Source: Candidatus Fermentithermobacillaceae bacterium (GTDB lineage Bacteria; Bacillota; Sulfobacillia; Fermentithermobacillales; Fermentithermobacillaceae). From it: a stretch of DNA of 18,386 nucleotides. How positions within the stretch are numbered: the stretch's first letter is position 1; the number at the start of each line of letters is the position of its first letter. The stretch covers positions 1 through 18,386 of the forward strand of contig DUTL01000214.1 of the NCBI GenBank assembly GCA_012842105.1, in the 5' to 3' direction. This document shows, piece after piece, positions 7,421 to 14,769 of the stretch. A program made the position numbers and the translations under genes. The notes beneath the pieces were generated by a model. That model did not search any database and was not told the origin of the DNA. It was given only the letters and a program-made list of their open reading frames with translations.

Positions 7421-8200
7421 TCACTTGCTCAAGAGATTGGCCAGAAATGTTGAACCAAAGGTCCTTGATATTACTCCGGTGATGATAATGGCGGCAACAA
7501 TTACCTTGGCCATGTCCTGGCCCAGGATGGAGCCGAGCTGCATTTGGTCTCTGGATAGATATGCCGCCGCGGCGAACAGTTCTTCTCCAATGAGTGTGTA
7601 GTCAGAAGAAGCTACGAAGAAAGGTACCTGTGACAGCTGGGCTGTTCCTGTTATCTGAAGCGCTCCAACTTCAGAGCCTACTTCAGCCAGCATCAGAGCT
7701 TCGGCCCAGAAAGCTCCCATCATGAAGTTAGCTGCGGGTTTTTCACGGGCAATTATGCCGAAAAGAGCTGCGGCATACGCAAATTGCTGGGAAGAAAGGA
7801 AACGTATATTACCGGGTTCGTATGCATCGCTCTTGCCTTCCTCAAGATATGCCTGGCGAACAGTCTCTTCTGCCATCGGGAAGACCTCCGGTTGGCGTAT
7901 GGTCACAATCTCCGGAACGTCGAATCTTGCAGTCAGCCTTGATACATAACTGAGGATAGCAAGCCCTGCAAAAGTCTGTGGTGCTTCAGCTGCGCCGATT
8001 CCGCCAATGCCAGGGCAGTAGTGCACCGGCCTGCCCATTTCAGTGCTGCGGCCGATAGCTTCTTCGATAGCATCAAGCCCTGCGATTTTTCTGATGTTGA
8101 TCGTTTTGCCCTTTTTTGCCCTCCACATGGAGTAAATGAGGCATCCAATGATTACCAGGAGCAACCAAAATGAAAACACTCTTCCTTTTACAAGAGTCAA
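7421..8200 (-). CDS. DUF6754-like membrane protein, first gene of cluster
   Basis: This 259-residue protein resembles, from memory, the DUF6754 family, whose function is not established. It has one N-terminal helix (about 7-27, WLLLVIIGCLIYSMW), a basic KKGKTINIRKIAG, then a soluble region with the distinctive LDAIEEAIGRSTEMGRPVHY. Moderately hydrophobic helices follow (for example KPAANFMMGAFWAEALMLAE), with a final helix near the C-terminus (VIVAAIIITGVI). The segment GSEVGALQITGTAQLSQVPF is glycine-rich and family-like. I place the start at the TTG at 8200 because AGGAGGTGA lies just upstream (8 bases from AGGAGG); the ATG at 8290 would add 30 residues that are not protein-like and cover a structured leader. 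It heads the four-gene cluster. Confidence is high that it is a gene, moderate for the family name. Confidence 0.82.
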   Translation of the reverse strand: MTLVKGRVFSFWLLLVIIGCLIYSMWRAKKGKTINIRKIAGLDAIEEAIGRSTEMGRPVHYCPGIGGIGAAEAPQTFAGLAILSYVSRLTARFDVPEIVTIRQPEVFPMAEETVRQAYLEEGKSDAYEPGNIRFLSSQQFAYAAALFGIIAREKPAANFMMGAFWAEALMLAEVGSEVGALQITGTAQLSQVPFFVASSDYTLIGEELFAAAAYLSRDQMQLGSILGQDMAKVIVAAIIITGVISRTFGSTFLANLLSK

Positions 8201-8204
8201 AGAA

Positions 8205-8300
8205 TTCACCTCCTGTGAGAATGGAAACCACGTTCTACCCGGGGTTCTACCTGGCCCGAACGTCTTGAATAGTATAACAATACAGAACATTCAAGAGAAT
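8205..8300 (-). promoter_or_regulatory. Structured leader and possible promoter of the membrane cluster
   Basis: On the minus strand a TATACT (8271-8276) resembles a -10 box. It sits inside a perfect 7-base inverted repeat, CTTGAAT/ATTCAAG (8264-8270 and 8289-8295). Downstream are two direct copies of GGTAGAAC (8232-8239 and 8244-8251, 12-base period) enclosed by an inverted repeat ACGTTC/GAACGT (8230-8235 and 8258-8263), then the ribosome binding site. I see no good -35 box. Confidence 0.4.
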
Positions 8301-8395
8301 GAATGAATTATGGACCGACAGAACAGTTTTTCCAGTGTATCCGAAATGATGAAACACAGCCTTTTGCCTAATGGGAGTCTACGGCTGATGATGAG

Positions 8396-8656
8396 TTACG
8401 GCAGAAGTCTTGAGGTTATTTCCATTAAATACCTGACCAGAGCCTCAGTAAGCTTTGTAGGATTAGGTACACTGACTTTCATAAGCATCAGGATGCTCAG
8501 GGTCAAGGTGCTGAGCATAAGAACGGAAAAGAGTGTGAGTTCTCTCCACTGTTGTTTCTTTACTATTGCAGGCACTTCATGCCAGGCAATCAATGCAAAA
8601 ACCGCTACCAGCAGCGCAAGATGCAGAAAACTCAATTCAAGCTGCCCCCCCGTCAT
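8396..8656 (-). CDS. Small two-helix membrane protein at the end of the ger operon
   Basis: I do not recognise this 86-residue protein. It has two membrane helices (about 8-25, LSFLHLALLVAVFALIAW, and 39-60, rich in Leu, Met, Ser and Thr) joined by a basic loop (VKKQQWREL), and a short amphipathic C-terminus. It lies downstream of gerC on the same strand and is probably co-transcribed. The ATG at 8656 has only a weak ribosome binding site, and the frame is open further upstream without a start codon; translation might be coupled to the short ORF that ends 7 bases before it. Position suggests a germination-related accessory protein, which is inference. Confidence 0.65.
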   Translation of the reverse strand: MTGGQLELSFLHLALLVAVFALIAWHEVPAIVKKQQWRELTLFSVLMLSTLTLSILMLMKVSVPNPTKLTEALVRYLMEITSRLLP

Positions 8657-8663
8657 AGTGATG

Positions 8664-8756
8664 CTACCATAAAGCCACCAGTCTGGCCGAAGCGTTGCTC
8701 CTGCTAGGCCGTGGACCTGGTACCGGAGACTGTGTAAATTCCTTGTTGCCCAACAA
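8664..8756 (-). CDS. Possible 30-codon ORF between gerC and the small membrane protein
   Basis: A strong GGGAGGAAAA (8761-8770) at the end of gerC is followed 8-9 bases later by TTG TTG and a 30-codon frame ending in TAG 7 bases before the next ATG. The product (starting MLGNKEFTQSPVPGP) resembles nothing I know. It could be a small coupled peptide, or the site could mark the true start of the next gene if there were a frameshift. Confidence 0.25.
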   Translation of the reverse strand: MLGNKEFTQSPVPGPRPSRSNASARLVALW

Positions 8757-8771
8757 CTTGTTTTCCTCCCG

Positions 8772-9995
8772 CTATCTGGTTTTGACGCTCTTAAGCACCA
8801 TGCCTGGAGTTCTTAGTTTCGCTTTTACCTGGACATGGATTTTCACAGTAGGAAACAAATCGTCCCAATGGCCTCGGATGTTAGCCCAGTCCTTTGGCTT
8901 TCGCCTAAATATGTCCTGCCCGAATCCAATGGCATCGGCCCCCAGGGCCTGAAGTTTGGTGACTGTTTGCATGATCTCTTGTTTGATCGCGGCTTCAAGG
9001 CCTTTCTCAAACTGCCCCCAGGTTTCGGGTTGCTTGACGAAGTCTACAGGTTCCTGAACTTCTCCCAGGTTTCCTATTGTGTCTACATGGATGGATGCAA
9101 CTATTGAATCATCCCGCACTTCCACTTTGAAGTTGCCGGTTGAGCGTAAGATTTCTATGGTAGCTAATCTGTCCTCAAAGCCGGGTTGCGGGAAAACCAT
9201 TAGGGTGCTCTTAACTTTGCCCAGTATCCAGTTAAGGCCCCTGGTTTCATATTCATCAAGCCAGCCCACCAAGTAGTCGCCTTTGAACACTGCTGTGCCT
9301 CCCAGGCGCGCTGTGGATTTGACTTCTTCGCGAGTAAGTTCTCCCTTGATTGAGGTATCCGGTTTCAAAGGAACTACCTCAACCCCTACAGCGATTGGTT
9401 CAATCCCCTCGCTTCCCATCCGGTCTTCAAGTTCTCTGAAGGTTAGAGGTGAAATAGTCCCGAGGGCAGTTTCCAGATACAGGAGCATCCCCTGCTCACC
9501 CTCTGATGGCAGTGAAGCCCCTTCGAATTCAGCTTGAAGATACTCTCTTGCAGTTGCACCCTTAACTGCCAGAACCTGAGATGCCAAACGTGCCTCTGCG
9601 TCTCTGTTGAAAAAATCTATGACAGGCATGAGCCCCTTGTTTTTAAGTAGCTCATCGCCGAAGATGATGAACCGGTTGTGCTGCAAGTACGGACGCTTGG
9701 TGGAAACAGATCCCAGGTGCCTGAAACACTCAAACACTGTGTCTCCTTCAACTGTTGATACCCAAAAGGGTTTCTCTGAACGTCCTGCGGCTTCTGTGCC
9801 CCCTGCAAGCGCACCGGGCTTGGCAAACTGGACAGTGAGCTGGATTCTGCCCGATGGAGATTCGTCCAGTCCAATTGCCATTACAAACCCCAGTGTTTCG
9901 ATTTCCCTCCGGTTCCAGCAGCCTGAGGTGAGGCTGATCAGAACGGCCATTATTGCCACATAAGCAGCTACATGCGTTGAGCGCGTTGGTATCAT
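8772..9995 (-). CDS. gerC: Spore germination lipoprotein, GerAC family
   Basis: This is the C subunit of a GerA-type germinant receptor, a lipoprotein on the outer face of the spore inner membrane. A signal peptide (basic start, hydrophobic AAYVAIMAVLISL) ends in the lipobox LTSGC with the lipidated cysteine at residue 26, followed by the family hallmark WNRREIETLGFVMAIGLD. Other family features include KRPYLQHNRFIIFGDELLKNKGL and the C-terminal domain with AAIKQEIMQTVTKLQALGADAIGFG. The chosen ATG at 9995 has AGGTGA upstream; an ATG 24 bases earlier lacks a site and would overlap gerB. The result is 407 residues, normal for the family. It begins 4 bases after gerB ends. Which germinant is sensed cannot be read from the sequence. 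Confidence 0.94.
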   Translation of the reverse strand: MIPTRSTHVAAYVAIMAVLISLTSGCWNRREIETLGFVMAIGLDESPSGRIQLTVQFAKPGALAGGTEAAGRSEKPFWVSTVEGDTVFECFRHLGSVSTKRPYLQHNRFIIFGDELLKNKGLMPVIDFFNRDAEARLASQVLAVKGATAREYLQAEFEGASLPSEGEQGMLLYLETALGTISPLTFRELEDRMGSEGIEPIAVGVEVVPLKPDTSIKGELTREEVKSTARLGGTAVFKGDYLVGWLDEYETRGLNWILGKVKSTLMVFPQPGFEDRLATIEILRSTGNFKVEVRDDSIVASIHVDTIGNLGEVQEPVDFVKQPETWGQFEKGLEAAIKQEIMQTVTKLQALGADAIGFGQDIFRRKPKDWANIRGHWDDLFPTVKIHVQVKAKLRTPGMVLKSVKTR

Positions 9996-9999
9996 GGAA

Positions 10000-11124
10000 T
10001 CACCTGTCCGAATGACCATTGCCGGGCTTTATGGTACGTGAATTGCTGTTTTTTATGATGGAGCCTAAATGCAAAATCAGGGCTATTGCGATAACGAGCA
10101 GTATTGAGTATATGGACCAGGTATGCTTAGTAAACTGGATCAGATCAACGAGGCTTTCAAAAAACAGCATGCTGAATGAAGCAGCCAACGCTCCAACTGG
10201 ATATGCCAGCGGTTGAAAGTTTTGGAGGCCGAAAACCTGGGACAGCCCTGTAGCAGCAGCCCAAAAATCCAGTGCGACCTTAACCATCGCATTCAATACC
10301 CATATAGATACCGGTATTGTTTCGATCCTCTCGAAGAATTGCCCGATGAATATTTGCCTCGCCAGGGTAAAGCCCGGTACTGCCAATGCAGTGGCCTGGG
10401 AACCAAACACTGTTACAAGAGATATGGCGTGCCCTAATATGAGAACTCCGCTAAGCAAGACTGCATATCTGGAATACCTAAGTACTTCTTTTCTGTTATG
10501 GGCCAGGGGTATAATCATCCAAGCAATGCTTAACCTCATATAGAAGGCTATAATCGTAAGCGAACCTTTAATGTGGGGCGCCAGGCCGTAAGGTAGTACA
10601 GGCATCAGGTTCTTGAAGTTCATTGCCCGGTATGGCAATACCAGTACCAGGCCGGATACAAGGACCCCGATTGCTACCAGCTCGCCCCAGCGACCGACTA
10701 TTTCAATCCCGTTTCTGGCTGCATTGGCTGATAGAAGTACTGTCAACAGTATGAACACGAGAATTGGGGTTTCGGGCATAAAACTCGATGTAATCGCGGC
10801 TCCTAAGGCCCTGATGGTGAGCGCTGCGTCTGATATCCAAAACCATATGAGTAAAAAAGCAATAGCCTTTCCTGGAAATCGCCCTAGGACAACCTGGCTA
10901 TATTGTATTATCGTCATGTCTGGGTATTTCATGCCTAACTGTATAATAAGCTCCAATAAAACAAGAGATACAGCAACACCTATAGCTACGCCAATCCACG
11001 CGTCAGTCGGAGATTCGTGCCCTATCATGAAAGGGAATGAAATTGTGGTAGCGGTCATGCGTACCAGGAACAGCAGACACATAACCTGGAAGGATGATAT
11101 CCTGCCTCCCTCAATTTGCTGCAC
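10000..11124 (-). CDS. gerB: Spore germination permease, GerAB family
   Basis: This is the B subunit of a GerA-type germinant receptor, an APC-superfamily-like integral membrane protein of about ten helices. Its length of 374 residues is normal. The N-terminal IEGGRISSFQVMCLLFLVRM and the segment around YPDMTIIQYSQVVLGRFPGK are typical of the spore permease family, and hydrophobic segments recur to the C-terminus, which ends in a short basic tail. In characterised receptors the B subunit takes part in germinant recognition. The start is a GTG at 11124 with AAGGAGG about 11 bases upstream, a rather long spacing. It follows gerA by 23 bases and precedes gerC by 4 bases. Confidence 0.94.
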   Translation of the reverse strand: MQQIEGGRISSFQVMCLLFLVRMTATTISFPFMIGHESPTDAWIGVAIGVAVSLVLLELIIQLGMKYPDMTIIQYSQVVLGRFPGKAIAFLLIWFWISDAALTIRALGAAITSSFMPETPILVFILLTVLLSANAARNGIEIVGRWGELVAIGVLVSGLVLVLPYRAMNFKNLMPVLPYGLAPHIKGSLTIIAFYMRLSIAWMIIPLAHNRKEVLRYSRYAVLLSGVLILGHAISLVTVFGSQATALAVPGFTLARQIFIGQFFERIETIPVSIWVLNAMVKVALDFWAAATGLSQVFGLQNFQPLAYPVGALAASFSMLFFESLVDLIQFTKHTWSIYSILLVIAIALILHLGSIIKNSNSRTIKPGNGHSDR

Positions 11125-11147
11125 GATTGACGTTTCCTCCTTCCGGG

Positions 11148-12758
11148 TTATCCTTCTTTTTCTTCAAGTACCGGTGGTTCAGGTACTTGCCCGGGAGCAC
11201 TTCTTGTGTCATCTTGGCCGCCTACGAACCTGGGGCGTTTGCTCATGGCCCACCATGGCGCTCTGAAAACAGTATCTTGCTGTTCTCTTGCCACAAATGG
11301 CGTCAGGGGTTCCGTATACGGGACGCCAAAAGATCTAAGTGAGAAAAGGTGTATGGACAGCGCTGCGAGCCCTGCCAGTATGCCAAACAGCCCCAGAGTT
11401 GATGCGAGCAGCATCAACGGGAATCTCAGAAGGCGGATTGAAATGCCAAGGCTGAAGATAGGTGTTGCAAAGGAAGATATTCCTGTGAGGGCTACTACCA
11501 CTATCATTGCTGCCGATACGAGCCCTGCCCTCAGAGCTGCCTCGCCTATGACCAAAGCGCCTATGATACTTACGGCCTGCCCCACAATTCTTGGTAAACG
11601 AAGCCCTGCTTCTCTCAGAATTTCAAAGACGATTTCCATGAGGGCCGCCTCTGCCACTGCAGGAAACGGGATGCGGTCTCTTTGAGCTGCAATGCTGAGA
11701 ATCAAAGGGGTGGGCAGCAATTCCTGGTGAAACGTTGTAATGGCTATGTATAAGGTAGGCAGAGTAAGGGATAGGACGAATGCCAGGTATCTCAAAATGC
11801 GAATAACGCTGCCTGCATAGAACCGTTCGAAGTAATCTTCAGGAGCGGTGAGAAACATCGTGAAGGTAGCCGGTGCTATAAGGGCAAAAGGTGAACCGTC
11901 TGTGAGTATGGCGATCCTGCCTTCGAGAAGGTTGCCTGTTACCCTATCCGGCCGCTCAGTTCGCAGAAGGGTAGGGAAAGGGGAGAGGGGTGCATCTTCA
12001 ATGAGTTCCTCGAGTTGCCCGCTTTCCTGAATTGAATCGATGCGAATTTGTGACAGCCTCCTCCTGGCCTCTTCGGTGACCCGTGAGTTGGCAATTCCTT
12101 CTATGAAGAGGAGTGCTACAGGTGTCTTGGATACTTCTCCGAGAGTGTATTGCTCGACTCTAAGCCTTGGGTTCCTGATTCTTCTCCTTAGCAGGCTTAA
12201 GTTGGTAGGCAAAGATTCTATGAATCCTTCTTTTGAACCTCGTATGGTAGCCTCCGTAGAAGGCTCTGAAATGTTTCGTTGGGCATACCCTTGAACCTGG
12301 CATACAATTGCCTTCGGAACGCCGTCAACAATGATGCAGGTGTTACCGCTCGTGATTTCCCCAAGAAGATTATCAAAATCATGTTCCTCACCTATGCCTG
12401 TGAGTTCTAAATACCGGTCTCTGATGTTCGTATATGCCATACGAGGTTGGCTCAAACCTTCGGTCTTGTCCACGATTCTTTTCATAATGGCGCCACTGAC
12501 TATTTCTCCGTCTACCATTGCCTTAAGATGAACCACCAGCGCATTAATGCGGCCCTTCTTTCCGATTGCTATACGCCTGAGGACAAGGTCAGGGCTATCC
12601 CCAAAAGCTTGCCTTATGCGTTTTTCGTTAACGTCGAGCATTTCCGAAAGTGGCCTCTTTGTATGCCGCCCCTGGCTATTGTTAAATGGTTTATTCCTGC
12701 TAAGCCTTGCAAATTGCCTGCTTTTCCTGGCAATGGCCTTTCTGAGCCTTTTCAGCAT
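11148..12758 (-). CDS. gerA: Spore germination protein, GerAA family
   Basis: This is the A subunit of a GerA-type germinant receptor. A basic N-terminus is followed by a large soluble region (about 40-310) with the family motifs EPSTEATIRGSKEGFIE (165-181), VEQYTLGEVSKTPVALLFIEGI, and RPDRVTGNLLEGRIAILTDGSPF (269-291). A membrane region with about five helices runs from 318 to 475, and the tail is rich in proline and charged residues (about 500-536). The length of 536 is slightly above typical, mostly through the extended tail. The ATG at 12758 has GAGGT about 6 bases upstream. It is the first gene of the gerABC operon; a sigma-G-like promoter lies about 100 bases upstream, which would fit forespore expression. 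Confidence 0.95.
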   Translation of the reverse strand: MLKRLRKAIARKSRQFARLSRNKPFNNSQGRHTKRPLSEMLDVNEKRIRQAFGDSPDLVLRRIAIGKKGRINALVVHLKAMVDGEIVSGAIMKRIVDKTEGLSQPRMAYTNIRDRYLELTGIGEEHDFDNLLGEITSGNTCIIVDGVPKAIVCQVQGYAQRNISEPSTEATIRGSKEGFIESLPTNLSLLRRRIRNPRLRVEQYTLGEVSKTPVALLFIEGIANSRVTEEARRRLSQIRIDSIQESGQLEELIEDAPLSPFPTLLRTERPDRVTGNLLEGRIAILTDGSPFALIAPATFTMFLTAPEDYFERFYAGSVIRILRYLAFVLSLTLPTLYIAITTFHQELLPTPLILSIAAQRDRIPFPAVAEAALMEIVFEILREAGLRLPRIVGQAVSIIGALVIGEAALRAGLVSAAMIVVVALTGISSFATPIFSLGISIRLLRFPLMLLASTLGLFGILAGLAALSIHLFSLRSFGVPYTEPLTPFVAREQQDTVFRAPWWAMSKRPRFVGGQDDTRSAPGQVPEPPVLEEKEG

Positions 12759-12823
12759 TGGCTACCTCAGCTTTCTATGAGAACTTTGCTAAAGCGTGAA
12801 TTCGCATCAGGTTTTGCGGAAGA

Positions 12824-12836
12824 CATGCAAAGCATG
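12824..12836. repeat. Short inverted repeat in the gerA leader
   Basis: CATGC and GCATG flank AAA, a 13-base hairpin or protein-binding site between the proposed promoter and gerA. Confidence 0.35.
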
Positions 12837-12857
12837 ACACTGAAACCAACTTATGGG

Positions 12858-12888
12858 TAGTAATGCTACATTTGGTTGTTGCGTATGC
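12858..12888 (-). promoter_or_regulatory. Possible sigma-G promoter of the gerABC operon
   Basis: On the minus strand GCATA (12884-12888) is followed after 18 bases by CATTACTA (12858-12865). This resembles the forespore sigma-G pattern known from Bacillus (GNATR, then CATNNTA about 18 bases on), although the -10 box needs one inserted base to match fully. The location, about 100 bases upstream of gerA, is suitable. Confidence 0.35.
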
Positions 12889-13003
12889 ACACACAGGGGT
12901 ATTTCGTAAGGTTATTCTACCAGGAAACCTAACAAGCAAAGCCTATGGCCAGACCCGGATGTACCTGCACCGTATGTGTTGAGATACGTCCGGGAATCTC
13001 CTG

Positions 13004-13019
13004 AAAGCCCCGAGGCTCT
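13004..13019 (-). terminator. Weak hairpin at the stop codon of the M20 gene
   Basis: On the minus strand AGAGCC and GGCTTT (one G-U pair) enclose a TCGG tetraloop and end in TTTC. The stem overlaps the stop codon and the T-run is short, so a terminator role is only possible. Confidence 0.25.
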
Positions 13020-14412
13020 AGCCGGTTTCGGCCAGTTTGTCTATGAACTCAACAGCCATCTTGATGCCCGCCCTGTAGTCTTCAAGCCTGATATTTTCAT
13101 TGGGGCCGTGATTTGATGAGCCCCAGTACCCAACTCCGAAAGATACCATTGGCAGGCCCAGGTACTTCTTGAATGGGTACATGGGCCCTGAACCACCTTG
13201 AGTAGGGGAAATAACAGGGGGCCTTCCATACACGGAAATAACAGCTTCTGTGGCGGCGTCTACCACAGGTAGATCAGCAGGTGTTTTGACCGGATAATCC
13301 AGGCTGATCAGGCGCACTTCGATATCGCCAAACCCCTGGGAGTCAAGATGGTTTCGCAGTTTACTCAATATGTCTTCAGGATCCTGGTCAGGTACCAGCC
13401 GGAAATCCATTTTTACCAGCGCACGGGCAGGGAGGACTGTTTTTTGGCCTTTGCCCAGGTAGCCTGCGCTGAATCCGCAAATGTTGGCAGTTGGGCTGAA
13501 AAGCGACCGCTTGCGAAGATCCAGCCCATAGAGGTCAAGAAGATAGCTTTTAAGCCCGAGGGCGCGAGCATTTTCTCTGGCGATATTGTGGGCTTCGCTG
13601 TCGTTCATTTGCTTGTCGCCAATGGCATCTCTAAGCAACTCCATTTCTTTGTCTGTAGGGGAGAGTACGTCATCATAAAATCCCGGGATTAGAATTTGCT
13701 CGTTTTCGTCCTTAATGGCAGAAAGAGCCCAAACAAGCCTCCATGCAGGATTTGGAATAGTTGTTGCTGAACCTGAGTGCATGTCTCTTGATGCACCCCG
13801 GGCTATGAGCTCCACATACAACATGCCTTTTACACCAAGGTACATGCCGGGCCTCCCGCTTGGGTTCATGTAGCCTGATTCCCAAACCCCGTAATCGGCT
13901 TCTAGCAGGCCGGCATTATCTCTGATGAACTCGCCAAGGTGAGGGCTTCCGATTTCTTCTTCGCCTTCAATCAGGAATTTCACCGTAATGGGCAATTGTT
14001 TCCTGAGCTTGAGCATTGTACCTACGGCCTGGATTCGTGCACAGGCATTGCCCTTATTGTCCGAGACACCTCTGGCATAAATTTTGCCGTCTCTGATGTC
14101 GCCACTGAAAGGGCCTGATTCCCATTCATCTAGCGGGTCCGGCGGCTGAACATCGTAGTGATTGTAAAAGAGCACTGTTCTGTCTGATTCGCCTTTAACT
14201 TCTCCATATACACACGGGTAACCGCCCCTGGTGGGAATGAGCCTGGCACTGATTCCATGGGTTTCCATGAGGCGCTTAAAATGTTGGGCTGCCTCATTCA
14301 TCCCAACATTCTGTGCAGCAATGCTAGGCTTTCTAACCGCCTCTTGCAGCTGCAGAACAAACGTTTCGAAATTATCGTCTATGAATTTGGCTTCAGCTTT
14401 CTGTGTACTCAA
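13018..14412 (-). CDS. M20-family zinc metallopeptidase (dipeptidase type)
   Basis: This is a cytoplasmic M20/M28-type di-zinc exopeptidase, probably cleaving dipeptides or related amides. Zinc and catalytic motifs are in order: NHYDVQPPDP (zinc His about 85, catalytic-support Asp 87), ARGVSDNKG (bridging Asp about 118), EGEEEIGSP (general base and zinc Glu, about 149-156), and C-terminal SNHGPNENI (zinc His). A dimerisation domain lies between about residues 200 and 360. The length of 464 residues fits the family. The start is a TTG at 14412, chosen because AAGGAGGT lies 6-7 bases upstream; the frame extends to another TTG at 14442 that would place this site inside the gene. It stands alone on the minus strand between gerA and the divergent mechanosensitive channel. 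There is no signal peptide. Substrate is not determinable; a role in peptide use is likely. Confidence 0.92.
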   Translation of the reverse strand: MSTQKAEAKFIDDNFETFVLQLQEAVRKPSIAAQNVGMNEAAQHFKRLMETHGISARLIPTRGGYPCVYGEVKGESDRTVLFYNHYDVQPPDPLDEWESGPFSGDIRDGKIYARGVSDNKGNACARIQAVGTMLKLRKQLPITVKFLIEGEEEIGSPHLGEFIRDNAGLLEADYGVWESGYMNPSGRPGMYLGVKGMLYVELIARGASRDMHSGSATTIPNPAWRLVWALSAIKDENEQILIPGFYDDVLSPTDKEMELLRDAIGDKQMNDSEAHNIARENARALGLKSYLLDLYGLDLRKRSLFSPTANICGFSAGYLGKGQKTVLPARALVKMDFRLVPDQDPEDILSKLRNHLDSQGFGDIEVRLISLDYPVKTPADLPVVDAATEAVISVYGRPPVISPTQGGSGPMYPFKKYLGLPMVSFGVGYWGSSNHGPNENIRLEDYRAGIKMAVEFIDKLAETG

Positions 14413-14769
14413 CTGTGCACCTCCTTGAGTCTTGCCTATCAAGGCTATTGTGCCTCGTTCGTCCTTTTAGGAAACCGGAAAGCACTTTGCCTATTTCCTG
14501 AAGTTTTTGACCCGCTGTTGAAGTTCCCGGATTGAGAGTGAGCGGCTAAGTTACATAGAACACTGCTTGTTGGCCATACTTCGTCATGGGTATGCATTTG
14601 CCCTTTTTGGGACGGCGTTCAATGGTGCACCCGCTGATCTATCTGGCCAACTCAGGCCGGCTCTTGGGAGTGAAATCCAAAATTATCTTCTTTTGACCGG
14701 ATGAATCTGATACCATTTTGCAGGAGTCCGGTTATATCATGCAACATACCGGATAAGGGGTGTGAGATC
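14413..14769. other. Divergent intergenic region between the M20 gene and mscS
   Basis: This 357-base region separates two divergent genes and must carry both promoters, but I find no clear pair of -35 and -10 boxes. It has repeated ACCGGA words (14474-14479, 14696-14701, 14748-14753) and one complementary TCCGGT (14727-14732). No open reading frame in it has a ribosome binding site; the frame starting at ATG 14701 is only an upstream extension of the channel gene. Confidence 0.5.
14696..14753 (+). promoter_or_regulatory. Alternative hairpins in the mscS leader
   Basis: TCCGGT at 14727-14732 can pair either with ACCGGA at 14696-14701 or with ACCGGA at 14748-14753. The two hairpins exclude each other, and the second ends one base before the AAGGGG ribosome binding site (14755-14760). 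Whether this regulates translation is inference. Confidence 0.35.

Noticed and set aside
8376..8410. Terminator after the small two-helix membrane gene
   Set aside because: The only inverted repeat (CAGCC/GGCTG) has a 5-base stem and a loop of about 21 bases, with no T-run.
10613..11685. Plus-strand open frames of 217 and 159 codons
   Set aside because: They lie antisense to gerB and gerA, which are recognised with confidence, and have no ribosome binding site or family likeness.
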